A stretch of 64,000 nt of DNA, from the NCBI RefSeq assembly GCF_003352915.1, contig NZ_CP022314.1:3000931-3064930 (forward strand). Reading direction: 5' to 3'. The stretch comes from Arthrobacter sp. PM3 (GTDB lineage: Bacteria > Actinomycetota > Actinomycetes > Actinomycetales > Micrococcaceae). Every line of letters begins with the position of its first letter. Position 1 is the stretch's first letter. Under the pieces are notes generated by a model. It did not search any database and was not told the origin of the DNA. It saw only the letters and a program-made list of their open reading frames with translations. Below are positions 45,366 through 55,629 of this stretch, in pieces. A program made the position numbers and the translations under genes.

Positions 45366-47062
45366 GACGGCCACCCCGAAAGGCCGTAAACGCGGACCAG
45401 GCTTCGCACCGCGGCGGGCACCCGGCGGCCGAACGCGCACAGGCTGCCCGCCGCCATGGTGCGCAGTACCTCGCCGCGTTCCGAGCCAGTGCCCGGGCTG
45501 TCCGGAAGCTCCGACAGGGCCCGTCCGCGCCACGCCCCCACCCGGCAGGGCGAACACTGCCCGCAGCTCTCCTCAGCGGCAAAATCCCACAGGTTCTGCA
45601 AGATTTGCCCGCCTGAGAGCCTGTCGTCGAAGGCGACGATCCCGGCGTGGCCCAGGGCCGCCCCGTGGCCGGCCAGGGCGGCATCGCTCAACGGCACGTC
45701 GAGGTCCCCAGGGCCAAGGAATCCGCCCAGGGGGCCGCCGATTTGAAGGGAGCGCAGCGTTGCACCGCCGCGAAGACCGCCCCCGAGGTCCTCGACGATC
45801 CGCCGGAGCGGCGTGCCGATTTCCACCTCGTAGGCTCCGGGCCGGAGGAACCGTTCAGACAGGCAGGCGAGCACGGTGCCGGATTCCTCGGCCGTGCCCA
45901 GCGCGGAATACGCCGGGCCGCCGTGCTCCACGATCCACGGGACCGCGCTGAGCGTTTCCACGTTGCTGACCACCGTCGGCCGGCCGTGGAGTCCGCGCTC
46001 GGTGGGGAACGGCGGCCGGGGCCGCACCACGCCCCGGAGCCCTTCGAGCCCGTTCAGCAGGGCGGTTTCCTCACCGGAGACGTAGGAACCTGCGCCCTCC
46101 ACCACGTGAACCTCCAGGTCGAAGCCGCTGCCTGCCGCGTCGGGGCCGAGATGCCCGGCCGTGCGTGCCTCCCGCAGCGCGTCCCGCAGCCGGGCGGCGG
46201 CGCGCGGGTACTCCGAACGGATAAACACGACGCCGGTGGCGGCACCGACGGCGAAGCAGGCCAGGGCGAGTCCCTCGAGCACGCGGTGCGGGTCCTGTTC
46301 CATGAGGAGGCGGTCCGCATAGGAGCCGGGGTCGCCCTCATCGCCGTTGGCCACCACCACCCGGGGAGCAGGGTGCGCGAGCGCGGCACGCCATTTGGCG
46401 GCGGCACGGAACCCCGCCCCGCCCCGTCCCCGCAACTGTGCGGCCTCGACCTGCCCCAGGACGTCTTGGGGTGTGCCTGAGGCGGCGACGCCGGGCCAGA
46501 CCGACCACGGCGGCGATGCCCCGAGCAGCCCGGCGGTCAGCACCGGGACCGGGCTGTCGGTGAACACCGGAATTGGGGGCGCCGCCGGCGGGGACGATCC
46601 CCGCAATTGGTCCGCCAGGCCGGCCCCGGCGAACGCGTCCTCACTGTCGAGGGCGGCAGGACCGGCAAAACAATAGCCAAGGCAGCGCACCGCCTGAAGC
46701 GAAACGGAACCGTCATCACTCCGGCGTCCCGCTTCAACCCCGAGCGCCGCCTCCACCTCGGCGACGTGCGTGCCACCGCTCGCAGCGAAGCAGGCGGCGG
46801 CGGTACAGACCCGGACATGCCGGGCACCGCGGGCGGCGGAGAAGTCGGCGAAGAACGACGCCGGTCCTTGGACTGCAGCCGCGGGCAGACCGAGCATGTG
46901 GGCAATCTCGGCGGGCGCAGTGCGGGAGGAACGGAGCATCCTGAAGGCGTTTTCGATTGGCCGGTCGAAGCGGTCGGCATATCGCAGGAACGGATCGTCA
47001 GTGTTCCGCTCCCGCCGGCCATCGGGTTCAGCGCCCGGGCGCCCGGCACGGGGTTCCAGCAT
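45362..47062 (-). CDS. fdhB: NAD-linked formate dehydrogenase beta subunit (NuoE-NuoF fusion)
   Basis: This 566-residue protein fuses a NuoE-like [2Fe-2S] domain (C86, C91, C127, C131) to a NuoF-like flavin domain (RGRGGAGFRAAAKW, GDEGDPGSYADR, EGAGSYVSGEETALLN) and a [4Fe-4S] motif (ESCGQCSPCRVG). It passes electrons from formate to NAD+. ATG 47062 is the best start, as longer in-frame ORFs run into the upstream kinase gene. No separate gamma subunit or fdhD is present within the window. Confidence 0.93.
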   Translation of the reverse strand: MLEPRAGRPGAEPDGRRERNTDDPFLRYADRFDRPIENAFRMLRSSRTAPAEIAHMLGLPAAAVQGPASFFADFSAARGARHVRVCTAAACFAASGGTHVAEVEAALGVEAGRRSDDGSVSLQAVRCLGYCFAGPAALDSEDAFAGAGLADQLRGSSPPAAPPIPVFTDSPVPVLTAGLLGASPPWSVWPGVAASGTPQDVLGQVEAAQLRGRGGAGFRAAAKWRAALAHPAPRVVVANGDEGDPGSYADRLLMEQDPHRVLEGLALACFAVGAATGVVFIRSEYPRAAARLRDALREARTAGHLGPDAAGSGFDLEVHVVEGAGSYVSGEETALLNGLEGLRGVVRPRPPFPTERGLHGRPTVVSNVETLSAVPWIVEHGGPAYSALGTAEESGTVLACLSERFLRPGAYEVEIGTPLRRIVEDLGGGLRGGATLRSLQIGGPLGGFLGPGDLDVPLSDAALAGHGAALGHAGIVAFDDRLSGGQILQNLWDFAAEESCGQCSPCRVGAWRGRALSELPDSPGTGSERGEVLRTMAAGSLCAFGRRVPAAVRSLVRVYGLSGWPS

Positions 47063-47135
47063 GCGTCTGACTCTCGCGCCGGCGGCCCCGGCGGGCAAGA
47101 GTCGAAAGTCCCCGCCTCGGCCCGGGCCCTGACTG

Positions 47136-48185
47136 CTAGGCCGGGCCCTCACCCGGCGCGGGCAGTTCCTGCGGAGCCGGCAGGTCCGGCAGGGTCCGGC
47201 CCGCCAGCGTGCTGGCCACCCACAGCGAACGCGCCAGGTCGCCGTCGTGATGAGGCCGCGAGGCGTACCAAAGGGCGTTCTCCACCTCGCGCGCCAGGCT
47301 CCACTGCCGGGCAGCTTCGGCGTCGAGGCCGGCGGCCGCACTGAACTCCCGGCAGCGGGCAAGCAGTGCCGCACCGGGATCCTTCACCGGCAGCTCCCGG
47401 AGCCTGTTCCACAACACCGGGGCCACGGAAAACTCCGCCTCACCGATCATGGGCTGGGGATCAATCGCGGCGTAGGACTCCGGATCGGCGGGCCCATCCG
47501 CCCCTCGGCCGGGTTCCTGGGTGCCGCGACGGGCCAGGATATTCAGGTAGTGCAGATCCGCGTGGACCAGGACATCCTTGCCGGACCGCCTGCCCACCGC
47601 ACCGCGGGTCTGGCAGACTTCCAGCGCGGCCTCCAACAACCAGCGGGGGAAGGGCCGCGCCAGGTGCTCCCACGTCTCAGGGAGTTCATCACTCCACTGT
47701 TCGGCCCGGGCCGCCACGTGATCAATGTCCTGCCATTCCGGCCGATCGTCGGGGACCAGGCTCAGCTGGCGGACCAGCCCGCCCCACACCCGCACCGCTG
47801 TTTCGAGCGGGACGTCGTGGAGGGACCGGCCGGCCTCCAGCCGGTCCAGGAGCAGGGCACAGGATCCGCCGTCGGCAGCCAGCAGCCGGACGGCGCCCCG
47901 GCCACCCCACAAGGACAGGGCATGGCGTTCCCGGGTCGCTTCCTCGTGCGGGAAGGCCACTTTGAGGACCGCGGCGCCGCCGGCACGCCCTTGGACGGGG
48001 ATGACGATTCCGCCATGACCGTTCCAGGGCAGGGCGCCCGGCGCCAGGTCCGGCACGAGCTCCCATTCCTCGAGCAGCTTCCCGATCAGCCCGGGAAGTG
48101 CCGCGAGCCAGTCACGTCCGGCCTGTGTGCGGCTGTAGCGGCGGGAGAGGTCGGGCGGGACGGGGATGTCTGGGGTCGTGCTCAC
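47136..48185 (-). CDS. APH(6)-type aminoglycoside/hydroxyurea phosphotransferase
   Basis: This 349-residue kinase-fold protein resembles the streptomycin 6-kinase/hydroxyurea phosphotransferase group: GHGGIVIPVQ...AAVLKVAFPHEE (lysine for ATP), the catalytic VLVHADLHYLNILA loop and the metal-binding AIDPQPMIGEAEF. Whether it gives resistance is unknown. It starts at GTG 48185 with a -10 box 7 nt upstream. Confidence 0.88.
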   Translation of the reverse strand: MSTTPDIPVPPDLSRRYSRTQAGRDWLAALPGLIGKLLEEWELVPDLAPGALPWNGHGGIVIPVQGRAGGAAVLKVAFPHEEATRERHALSLWGGRGAVRLLAADGGSCALLLDRLEAGRSLHDVPLETAVRVWGGLVRQLSLVPDDRPEWQDIDHVAARAEQWSDELPETWEHLARPFPRWLLEAALEVCQTRGAVGRRSGKDVLVHADLHYLNILARRGTQEPGRGADGPADPESYAAIDPQPMIGEAEFSVAPVLWNRLRELPVKDPGAALLARCREFSAAAGLDAEAARQWSLAREVENALWYASRPHHDGDLARSLWVASTLAGRTLPDLPAPQELPAPGEGPA

Positions 48186-48192
48186 CGGAACT

Positions 48193-48198
48193 ATCCTA
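48193..48198 (-). promoter_or_regulatory. Leaderless -10 box of the phosphotransferase gene
   Basis: TAGGAT on the minus strand ends 7 nt before the GTG start at 48185. Confidence 0.45.
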
Positions 48199-48248
48199 GG
48201 TGGCCGCCGCCTCGGGGACGCGCCGGAGGGGCACGCGCAGGACCGGAC

Positions 48249-48977
48249 TTAGACGATGCCGCTCGCGCCGAGCAGGTTGCCGATTGCGAAGGTTGCCACC
48301 AGCGCCGCGGCACCACCAATCACCACACGGACGGCCGCCTTCAGCTTCGAACCCCCGCCGATCCACGCGCCCACGGCGCCGGTGGCGGCCAGCGCCACGA
48401 GGACGGCCACGAAGGTCAACGGGATCCTGAGGTTTTCCGGCGGCAACAGGATTGCCAGCATCGGCAGGATCGCGCCGATGAGGAAGGCGAGGGCTGAAGC
48501 GAACGCGGCATGCCACGGGCTGACGATGTCGGTCTCGTCGATGTGGAGCTCCGCGGAGAGGTGCGCGCCGAGGGCATCGTGCGCCGTCAGCTCCTTGGCC
48601 ACCGTGCGTGCCGTTTCGGGGCTGAGGCCCTTGCCCTGGTAGATCGCAGCGAGTTCCTCGAGTTCCTCTTCCGGCTGCTCCGCCAGTTCCTTGCGTTCCT
48701 TCTCGATCAGGGCGTGCTGGCTGTCTTTCTGGCTGCTGACGGACACGTACTCACCGAGGGCCATTGAAATGGCGCCGCCCACGACGCCCGCGGTGCCTGC
48801 AAGCAGGATCGGCCCGGTCTCCGTCGTTGCGCCTGCGACGCCGACGACGATCGCGGCAACGGAGACGATGCCGTCGTTGGCGCCCAGGACGCCGGCACGG
48901 AGCCAATTGAGCCGGTGTGCGATGTCGTTGTGGTGGGGTTCGTTCTCATGCAGGGTTGCGGCGCCGGTGGTTTCCAT
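48249..48977 (-). CDS. VIT1/CCC1 family iron/manganese transporter
   Basis: This 242-residue membrane protein has the VIT1/CCC1 layout: N-terminal HRLNWLRAGVLGANDGIVSVAA and two helices, a charged cytosolic metal-binding stretch (SSQKDSQHALIEKERKELAEQPEEELEEL) and three further helices (IGAILPMLAILLPP, LTFVAVLVALAATGAVGAWI, VVIGGAAALVATFAIGNLL). Family members move Fe2+ or Mn2+ out of the cytosol. It is a single leftward gene. Confidence 0.93.
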   Translation of the reverse strand: METTGAATLHENEPHHNDIAHRLNWLRAGVLGANDGIVSVAAIVVGVAGATTETGPILLAGTAGVVGGAISMALGEYVSVSSQKDSQHALIEKERKELAEQPEEELEELAAIYQGKGLSPETARTVAKELTAHDALGAHLSAELHIDETDIVSPWHAAFASALAFLIGAILPMLAILLPPENLRIPLTFVAVLVALAATGAVGAWIGGGSKLKAAVRVVIGGAAALVATFAIGNLLGASGIV

Positions 48978-49080
48978 GCCTACAGCAAATCACCCGGGCG
49001 GCAGGCTGGCCAGCATTCGAAGGCTAAGCAAAATAAGCCGAGGCTTGGTCCGGTCGGCTTACCCGAGGGCGGGAAGGCTG

Positions 49081-49164
49081 TTCCGAACGGGGGCACTTTG
49101 GCCTGCGACACGCCGTCGTAAGGGCGGTAGCCGGGTTTCGGGGCCTCAAAGCCGCCCCGGACGG
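49081..49164. repeat. Dispersed intergenic repeat, copy B
   Basis: It shares CGGGGGCACTTTG (left) and CAAAGCCGCCCCGGACGG (right) with copy A at 17008-17092, with 66 versus 67 bp between the two landmarks and a diverged middle. It lies in the gap between the VIT1 gene and the DUF4439 gene and contains no gene. Confidence 0.6.
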
Positions 49165-49202
49165 TGCCGGCGGAGCAGCTAGCGGGCCGCAGACAGGGCG
49201 GC

Positions 49203-50309
49203 TTAGCCCGGCGGCAGCGGCGGGAGCGAGGCCAGCGCCTCGCTGGCCAGGCCGGGCAGGGCGCCGGGATCGGCACCCCAGAGGACGGCGCGATGCCCGG
49301 AGCCGAGCAGGGCCGCGATGGCCCACTGGCGGGTCGGGCCGTCGCCCAGCGCAATGAGGTCGCCGTACGCCGGCAGCGCGGCCGCTTCGAGGTTGCCGAG
49401 GCCTGCGGCGGGGGAGGCCAGGAACGACTTGCCCAGCGTGTAGCCCGGCTCGCGCGGCGGGACATTGGAACAGTGCTGCCGGGTCAGTGTCTCCGCGCCG
49501 GCCAGGAGGGCATCGTGACGGGCCAGCCCGGCCGTCGCGGACACCGCGGCGTCCCCGTCCAGCCGGGGCAGCGCCACCTGGTAGCCGTAGATGGTCTGCT
49601 CCTCGGCCCGGACAACGGCGGCCAGGGCAGCATCCAGGGGGGCGGCGGACGCCGTGGCCCCTGCAGCATCGGGAGCGGACGGGCAGGCACCGGCCAGTTC
49701 CGGGACGGCGATTTCCGGCATCGGCGGGGCCGCCGTGCCGGTGCCCGCCGCGAGGTCGGCAGCCTGCAGAAGCTGCCCGGTGCCGACGGCGGCCAGCAGC
49801 CGTGCCATGCCGCCGTCGGCCAGGGCCGCGTCCGCCAGGCGGCGGCGCCCGCTGTCCGCGAGTGCCGTAACGAGTTCGGCAGCAGTCGCCGGCAACGGCG
49901 CGGACGAGGGGGCCGCAGATGGCGGGCCGGCCGCCGGGGCGGCGGAATCTGCAGCGGTGGACTCCGCGGGCGCGGTCATAAGAGGGCTTTCACCGGGCAG
50001 AAGCAGCGCCTGCGCCTGGGTTGTCAGCAAGGTCACAGTCCGTTCGGCGGCGGGCTTGCCGGCGGCGGCATTGAGCCGGCTCCCGGCAGTCCTCAGCCGG
50101 AGTGCCTGGGTAAGGGCGTCGGCACGCGCCTGTTCGGAAAAGGGCGGCTCTGCGGGTTCGGGCGGCGGGGAAGGCGTCAGTGCAATTCCCAGGCCCATGA
50201 CGACGAGGGCGAGGCAGGCCAGGAGGGCGTAGCGGGGGAGCATCCGGGGGAGGCGGTCCTGCCATCGCTTTTCCCGGGTGTCGTCATTCACAACAGACCA
50301 TGTTGTCAT
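49203..50309 (-). CDS. DUF4439 (ferritin-like) domain protein
   Basis: This 368-residue protein has one membrane helix (YALLACLALVVMGLGIAL, about residues 27-44), a Pro/Glu linker, an Ala-rich region and a C-terminal ferritin-like helical domain with ALAAVVRAEEQTIYGYQVALPRL and RHDALLAGAETLTRQHC. It is exported or membrane-anchored with the domain outside. The function of DUF4439 is not established. ATG 50309 is chosen; GTG 50291 is also possible. It is divergent from rimP, as is common in Arthrobacter. Confidence 0.82.
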   Translation of the reverse strand: MTTWSVVNDDTREKRWQDRLPRMLPRYALLACLALVVMGLGIALTPSPPPEPAEPPFSEQARADALTQALRLRTAGSRLNAAAGKPAAERTVTLLTTQAQALLLPGESPLMTAPAESTAADSAAPAAGPPSAAPSSAPLPATAAELVTALADSGRRRLADAALADGGMARLLAAVGTGQLLQAADLAAGTGTAAPPMPEIAVPELAGACPSAPDAAGATASAAPLDAALAAVVRAEEQTIYGYQVALPRLDGDAAVSATAGLARHDALLAGAETLTRQHCSNVPPREPGYTLGKSFLASPAAGLGNLEAAALPAYGDLIALGDGPTRQWAIAALLGSGHRAVLWGADPGALPGLASEALASLPPLPPG

Positions 50310-50351
50310 GCCGGGCCGGAAGTCCGTGCACCACGCCGCCCGGAAAATCGC

Positions 50352-50357
50352 TAGGCT
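50352..50357 (+). promoter_or_regulatory. Candidate -10 box for the rimP-nusA operon
   Basis: TAGGCT, with an alternative TAGTAC at 50357-50362, lies about 40 nt before the rimP ATG, which has GGGAGG as ribosome site. No clear -35 is seen. Confidence 0.35.
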
Positions 50358-50396
50358 AGTACACACAACATCATCTAGCGGGAGGCGGCCGGCATC

Positions 50397-51014
50397 ATGA
50401 CCAACGCAGAAGCCACGACTTCAACAGACCGGACCGGGACGGGGAAGGCTGAAGCCGCACCCGTTCACAACGTGGAGGCCGAGCGCCTGCACGCACTCCT
50501 GGAACCCGCAGTGCTGGCAAACCGGCTGTACCTGGAGGAAGTATCCATCCATGTCGCCGGCGCCAACCGCGTGGTCCACGTGGTGGTGGACCTGCCGCAG
50601 GAGGAAACCGGCGGCGTCGGGCTCGACGTCATCGCGGAGATCTCCAAGACTCTGTCAGACACCCTGGACAACGACCCCAGCATGGACGCGCGCCCTTATG
50701 AGCTCGAAGTCTCCTCGCCCGGCGTCGGACGTCCACTGACCGAAGAGCGGCACTGGCACCGCGCCCGCGGACGGATGGTCCACGTCAACGTGATCCAGGG
50801 GGACAACGTCACCGGCAGGATCCAGTCCGTAGATGATGAAGGCGTCACCCTCGTCCCCGAGATTGCCGTCAAGAAGGGCATGAAGCCCAAGCAGGGCGAG
50901 CCCGTCAAACTTCCTTTCGACAGGATCCGCAGCGGAAAAGTCGAGATAGAGTTCAGCCGCCTCGACGAGGCCGGTCTGGAAAAAGAACACAATGGACCTT
51001 CTGAGGAGGCCTAA
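50397..51014 (+). CDS. rimP: Ribosome maturation factor RimP
   Basis: This 205-residue protein assists 30S subunit maturation. Blocks: [45 protein letters not shown], and [20 protein letters not shown], the RimP signature. The N-terminal Thr/Ala extension and acidic tail are typical in actinobacteria. Its stop overlaps the nusA ATG. Confidence 0.95.
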   Translation: MTNAEATTSTDRTGTGKAEAAPVHNVEAERLHALLEPAVLANRLYLEEVSIHVAGANRVVHVVVDLPQEETGGVGLDVIAEISKTLSDTLDNDPSMDARPYELEVSSPGVGRPLTEERHWHRARGRMVHVNVIQGDNVTGRIQSVDDEGVTLVPEIAVKKGMKPKQGEPVKLPFDRIRSGKVEIEFSRLDEAGLEKEHNGPSEEA

Positions 51015-51994
51015 TGGATATTGACATGAGCGCGCTGAGACTCCTGGAGCGTGAGCGTGAAATCCCGCTGGATCTCCTGATTCCGACGATCGAGCAGGCC
51101 CTGCTGGTGGCCTACCACAAGACCCCCGGCGCCTTCGAGAAGGCCCGCGCCGAACTTGACCGCAAGAGCGGACACGTGACCATCTGGGCTACGGAGATCG
51201 ACGACGACGGCGCCCCGATCGGCGAATTCGAGGACACCCCCGCGGGATTCGGACGCATCGCGGCCAGTACCGCACGCCAGATCATCCTGCAGCGCCTACG
51301 GGATGCCGAGGACGACAACGTCCTGGGCCAGTTCAAGGGCCGTGAGGGCGAGCTCGTGGCCGGCACCATCCAGCAGGGCAACAACCCGCACATGATCCAG
51401 GTGAACCTGGGCACGGTGGAGGCGCTGTTGCCCCCGCCCGAGCAGGTTCCCGGCGAGAAGTACATCCACGGCAACCGGCTGCGCGCCTTCGTGATCGATG
51501 TCCACCGCGGAACCAAGGGCCCGTCCATCACGCTGTCCCGCTCGCACCCCGGGCTCGTCCGGAAGCTCTTCGAACTCGAAGTTCCCGAGATCGCGGACCG
51601 TTCGGTCGAGATCGTGGCGCTGGCCCGTGAGGCCGGCCACCGCACCAAGATCGCGGTCAAGGCCAACACCCCGGGCGTGAATGCCAAGGGTGCCTGCATC
51701 GGTGAAATGGGTTCGCGGGTCCGGGCCGTCATGACCGAACTGAACGACGAAAAGATCGACATCGTCGACTACAGCGATGACCCGGCGACGTTCATCGCCA
51801 GTGCCCTCTCGCCGTCGCGCGTGAATTCAGTCACGATCACCGACGAGGCCACCCGCTCCGCGCGGGTGGTGGTTCCCGACTACCAGCTGTCCCTGGCGAT
51901 CGGCAAGGAGGGGCAGAACGCCCGTCTCGCGGCCAAGCTCACGGGCTGGAGGATCGACATCGTCTCCGACGCCGCCGTCAACAGCGCCAAATAG
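51014..51994 (+). CDS. nusA: Transcription termination/antitermination factor NusA
   Basis: This 326-residue RNA polymerase-associated factor has an N-terminal RNAP-binding domain ([19 protein letters not shown]), an S1 domain ([22 protein letters not shown], with a [14 protein letters not shown] loop) and two KH domains ([41 protein letters not shown]). It lacks the C-terminal acidic repeats, as usual for actinobacteria. Confidence 0.96.
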   Translation: MDIDMSALRLLEREREIPLDLLIPTIEQALLVAYHKTPGAFEKARAELDRKSGHVTIWATEIDDDGAPIGEFEDTPAGFGRIAASTARQIILQRLRDAEDDNVLGQFKGREGELVAGTIQQGNNPHMIQVNLGTVEALLPPPEQVPGEKYIHGNRLRAFVIDVHRGTKGPSITLSRSHPGLVRKLFELEVPEIADRSVEIVALAREAGHRTKIAVKANTPGVNAKGACIGEMGSRVRAVMTELNDEKIDIVDYSDDPATFIASALSPSRVNSVTITDEATRSARVVVPDYQLSLAIGKEGQNARLAAKLTGWRIDIVSDAAVNSAK

Positions 51995-52016
51995 CGGGCA
52001 CGTTCCCACGGTCCCG

Positions 52017-52056
52017 CCGGCGCCCGTCACACCCGGGTTCGGGTCCCGGGCGCCGG
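52017..52056 (+). terminator. Stem-loop between nusA and ylxR
   Basis: CCGGCGCCCG pairs with CGGGCGCCGG, with an inner ACCCGGG/TTCGGGT stem, and no U-run. It may be an attenuator; a -10 box follows directly. Confidence 0.5.
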
Positions 52057-52062
52057 AGGGGC

Positions 52063-52068
52063 TAGAAT
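52063..52068 (+). promoter_or_regulatory. Candidate internal promoter for ylxR-infB
   Basis: TAGAAT lies 69 nt after the nusA stop. A second, closer candidate is GATACT at 52192-52197, 5 nt before the ylxR GTG. Confidence 0.4.
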
Positions 52069-52202
52069 AGACATGACCGCGCCTGACGGCCGGTATCCAT
52101 ATGTCTCTGGGGCGCTGTGTCTTTGGCGCGTCCGGGTTTTTCCGGATTCCCGGGGACGCAGATTCATATGCAACAGATGTACTGGCAGGAAGATACTCGA
52201 TC

Positions 52203-52544
52203 GTGGCACATGTGCAACACCTCGGGAATCAGCCGCAGCGCACCTGCATCGGATGCCGACAAAAAGGGTCGCGGTCTGAGTTACTCCGGCTCGTCGCCGG
52301 CGCCGGCGGTTCCTCCGCCGTCGTGGTGGATGAACGACGCCGGATGGCTGGCCGGGGAGCATGGCTGCACCCCAGCGAGAAGTGCCTGGCACTGGCGGTG
52401 AAACGTCGAGCATTCGGCCGCGCCCTCAACGGCGCAGCCGGTACGGCCGATGTTGAACGCCGGATCACTGCCGGCATGCAAGCCGTGGGCACTCCGGTGG
52501 CCGCAGCGACAACCGTCCAACCTGAAAGCGGGTCAGAAAACTGA
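52203..52544 (+). CDS. ylxR: YlxR family RNA-binding protein (DUF448)
   Basis: This 113-residue basic protein starts at GTG 52203; upstream in-frame starts give no family similarity. The YlxR signature RTCIGCRQKGSRSELLRLV is present, followed by GRGAWLHPSEKCLALAVKRRAF. YlxR proteins are nucleoid- or RNA-associated and sit between nusA and infB in most Gram-positives, as here. Confidence 0.9.
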   Translation: MAHVQHLGNQPQRTCIGCRQKGSRSELLRLVAGAGGSSAVVVDERRRMAGRGAWLHPSEKCLALAVKRRAFGRALNGAAGTADVERRITAGMQAVGTPVAAATTVQPESGSEN

Positions 52545-52574
52545 TGGAAACCCGATGAGTTCCCAGCGATGAGT

Positions 52575-52600
52575 GCGCAACGATGACAACTTTGTTGCGC
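52575..52600 (+). other. Small hairpin in the ylxR-infB gap
   Basis: GCGCAAC (52575-52581) pairs with GTTGCGC (52594-52600) in the 152-bp space before infB. It could act on infB translation, which starts at 52697. Confidence 0.35.
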
Positions 52601-52696
52601 TCTGCAATGGGCCTTTCAGCTGCAACCGCGGCGGAGGCCCGCAGTAAGAAGTAGACGGTTCGTGCCTGGCTCGGTGCGGACCGAGACAGGAGAAAT

Positions 52697-55600
52697 GTGG
52701 CCAAGGTCCGCGTACACGAGCTTGCTAAAGAGCTCGGTATCACTTCCAAAGATGCAGTAACCAAACTGCAGGAACTGGGCGAATTCGTTCGCTCCGCCTC
52801 GTCAACGATCGAGGCTCCCGTTGTGCGGAAGCTGCGCAACGCATTCCCCGACGCCCCCGCGGCTTCGAAGTCTGAAGCGCCGGCGTCCACCCCCCAAGCA
52901 ACTGCCAGCCCGGCTTCCGCCAGCCCGGCAGCGAGCCGTCCTGCGCCCGGTCCCGCCGCGCCCAAGGCGGCAGAATCCAAGGCTGCTGCACCGGCTCCGG
53001 CGGCACCCGCCGCTCCGGCTGCCCCCGCGGCCCAGGCTCCGGCCGCCCAGGCCCCGGCTGCTCCGGCAGCCCAGGCTCCGGCCGCTCCGTCGGCAGGCGC
53101 CAAGCCCGGCGCGCGTCCGGCTCCCAAGGCTGAAACCCCGGCTGCTCCGGCACGCCCGGGTGGTTCTGCTCCCCGTCCGGGCGGTCCCCGCCCCGGCAAC
53201 AACCCGTTCGCCACGTCCCAGGGCATGCCCCGTGGCCGCGGCGGCGACAACGAACGTCCCGCGCGTCCGGGCAACAACCCGTTCGCCACGTCCCAGGGCA
53301 TGCCGCGTCCGGGCGGAAGCCGCACCGAAGGCGACCGCCCCGGCGGTCCGCGTCCGGCAGCCGGTGCCGGCGGCCCCCGTCCGGGTGGTCCGCGTCCGGC
53401 AGCCGGTGCCGGCGGCCCCCGCCCCGGCGCACCGCGTCCGGCCGGCGCCCCCGGCGCCCGTCCCGGTGCCGGCGGCAATCGTCCGACCCCGGGCATGATG
53501 CCGAACCGCACCGAACGTCCCGCACCCGCAGGCGCCGGCCGTCCCGGTGGCGGCGGCCGTGGTCCGGGACGTCCGGGCGGCGCTCCGGGCACCGGTGGTC
53601 CCGGTGCCGGCGGCGGCGCTCCGGCCGGTGGCGGCTTCGGCAAGGGCGGTCGCGGTCGCGGCGGCACCCAGGGTGCCTTCGGTAAGGGCGGCGCAGGCCG
53701 TGGCAAGCAGCGCAAGTCGAAGCGTGCCAAGCGGCAGGAACTGGAGCAGATGAGTGCTCCGTCGCTGGGCGGCGTGAGCGTACCCCGCGGCGACGGCAAC
53801 ACCGTCGTCCGGCTGCGCCGCGGCTCGTCCATCACGGACTTTGCCGACAAGATCGAGGCGAACCCCGCAGCACTGGTCACCGTCCTGTTCCACCTGGGCG
53901 AGATGGCCACTGCCACGCAGTCGCTGGATGAAGACACCTTCGCCCTGCTGGGTGAGGAACTTGGCTACAAGCTGCAGGTTGTGTCGCCGGAGGACGAGGA
54001 GCGCGAGCTGCTCTCCACCTTCGACATCGACTTCGAAGCCGAGCTCGAAGCCGAAGGCGACGAAGACCTCGAGGCACGTCCTCCGGTAGTCACCGTCATG
54101 GGCCACGTCGACCACGGTAAGACCCGCCTGCTCGATGCCATCCGCAAGTCCGACGTCATGGCGGGCGAGCACGGCGGCATCACGCAGCACATCGGTGCCT
54201 ACCAGGTCACGCACAACCACGAAGGCGTCGACCGCAAGATCACCTTCATCGATACCCCGGGTCACGAGGCGTTCACCGCCATGCGTGCCCGTGGTGCGAA
54301 GGTCACCGATATCGCCATCCTGGTGGTCGCAGCGGACGACGGCGTGATGCCGCAGACCGTTGAAGCCCTCAACCACGCCCAGGCGGCCAACGTGCCGATC
54401 GTCGTGGCCGTGAACAAGATCGACAAGGAAGGCGCCAACCCGGACAAGGTCCGTGGCCAGCTGACCGAGTACGGCCTGGTTCCGGAAGAATACGGTGGCG
54501 ACACCATGTTCGTGGAGGTCTCTGCCCGCCAGAACCTCAACATCGACGAGCTCCTCGGCGCCGTCCTGCTCACCGCGGACGCTGCCTTGGACATGCGCGC
54601 CAACCCGAACAAGGACGCCCGCGGTATCGCGATCGAAGCCAACCTGGACAAGGGCCGCGGTTCCGTGGCCACCGTCCTGGTCCAGTCCGGTACGTTGCAC
54701 GTCGGCGACACCATCGTGGCAGGCACGGCCCACGGCCGCGTCCGTGCGATGTTCGACGACGACGGCAGCGCCCTGACCGAGGCCGGCCCGTCCCGCCCCG
54801 TGCAGGTGCTGGGTCTGTCCAACGTCCCGCGCGCCGGTGACACCTTCTTCGTGACCGCTGACGAGCGCACCGCCCGCCAGATCGCCGAGAAGCGTGAAGC
54901 CGCCGACCGCAACGCCGCTCTGGCCAAGCGCCGCAAGCGCATCAGCCTGGAAGACTTCGACCAGGCCGTCGCCGAAGGCAAGATCGACACCCTCAACCTC
55001 ATCCTCAAGGGTGACGTGTCCGGTGCCGTGGAAGCCCTCGAGGACGCGCTGCTCAAGATCGACGTCGGCGAGGGCGTCCAGCTCCGCGTCATCCACCGCG
55101 GTGTCGGTGCGATCACGCAGAACGACGTCAACCTGGCAACGGTCGACTCCGCCGTCATCATCGGCTTCAACGTCAAGCCCGCCGAGCGGGTTGCCGAACT
55201 GGCAGACCGCGAAGGCGTGGACATGCGCTTCTACTCCGTCATCTACGCAGCAATCGATGACATTGAGGCAGCCCTCAAGGGCATGCTTAAGCCGGAGTAC
55301 GAAGAGGTCCAGCTTGGCACCGCCGAGGTCCGCGAAGTGTTCCGTTCTTCCAAGTTCGGCAACATTGCAGGCTCGATCGTCCGCTCCGGAGTTATCCGGC
55401 GCAACGCCAAGGCCCGCATCAGCCGCGACGGCAAGGTCATCGGCGACAACCTCACGGTTGAGACGCTCAAGCGCTTCAAGGACGACGCCACCGAGGTCCG
55501 CACGGACTTCGAGTGTGGTATCGGTCTTGGCTCGTACAACGACATCAGCGAAGGCGACATCATCGAGACCTTCGAGATGCGCGAGAAGCCGCGCGTCTAG
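52697..55600 (+). CDS. infB: Translation initiation factor IF-2
   Basis: This 967-residue GTPase delivers fMet-tRNA to the 30S subunit. It starts at GTG 52697 (ACAGGAG upstream). The IF2-N module ([19 protein letters not shown]) is followed by a long Ala/Pro then Gly/Arg/Pro-rich linker (about 60-350), with two copies of [13 protein letters not shown] 25 residues apart, then the G domain ([20 protein letters not shown]) and C-terminal domains ending in the IF2-C fold. The long low-complexity linker is an actinobacterial feature. Confidence 0.97.
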   Translation: MAKVRVHELAKELGITSKDAVTKLQELGEFVRSASSTIEAPVVRKLRNAFPDAPAASKSEAPASTPQATASPASASPAASRPAPGPAAPKAAESKAAAPAPAAPAAPAAPAAQAPAAQAPAAPAAQAPAAPSAGAKPGARPAPKAETPAAPARPGGSAPRPGGPRPGNNPFATSQGMPRGRGGDNERPARPGNNPFATSQGMPRPGGSRTEGDRPGGPRPAAGAGGPRPGGPRPAAGAGGPRPGAPRPAGAPGARPGAGGNRPTPGMMPNRTERPAPAGAGRPGGGGRGPGRPGGAPGTGGPGAGGGAPAGGGFGKGGRGRGGTQGAFGKGGAGRGKQRKSKRAKRQELEQMSAPSLGGVSVPRGDGNTVVRLRRGSSITDFADKIEANPAALVTVLFHLGEMATATQSLDEDTFALLGEELGYKLQVVSPEDEERELLSTFDIDFEAELEAEGDEDLEARPPVVTVMGHVDHGKTRLLDAIRKSDVMAGEHGGITQHIGAYQVTHNHEGVDRKITFIDTPGHEAFTAMRARGAKVTDIAILVVAADDGVMPQTVEALNHAQAANVPIVVAVNKIDKEGANPDKVRGQLTEYGLVPEEYGGDTMFVEVSARQNLNIDELLGAVLLTADAALDMRANPNKDARGIAIEANLDKGRGSVATVLVQSGTLHVGDTIVAGTAHGRVRAMFDDDGSALTEAGPSRPVQVLGLSNVPRAGDTFFVTADERTARQIAEKREAADRNAALAKRRKRISLEDFDQAVAEGKIDTLNLILKGDVSGAVEALEDALLKIDVGEGVQLRVIHRGVGAITQNDVNLATVDSAVIIGFNVKPAERVAELADREGVDMRFYSVIYAAIDDIEAALKGMLKPEYEEVQLGTAEVREVFRSSKFGNIAGSIVRSGVIRRNAKARISRDGKVIGDNLTVETLKRFKDDATEVRTDFECGIGLGSYNDISEGDIIETFEMREKPRV

Positions 55601-55629
55601 TCTGAAGTCAATGCAGTGAAGGTGCGGGG

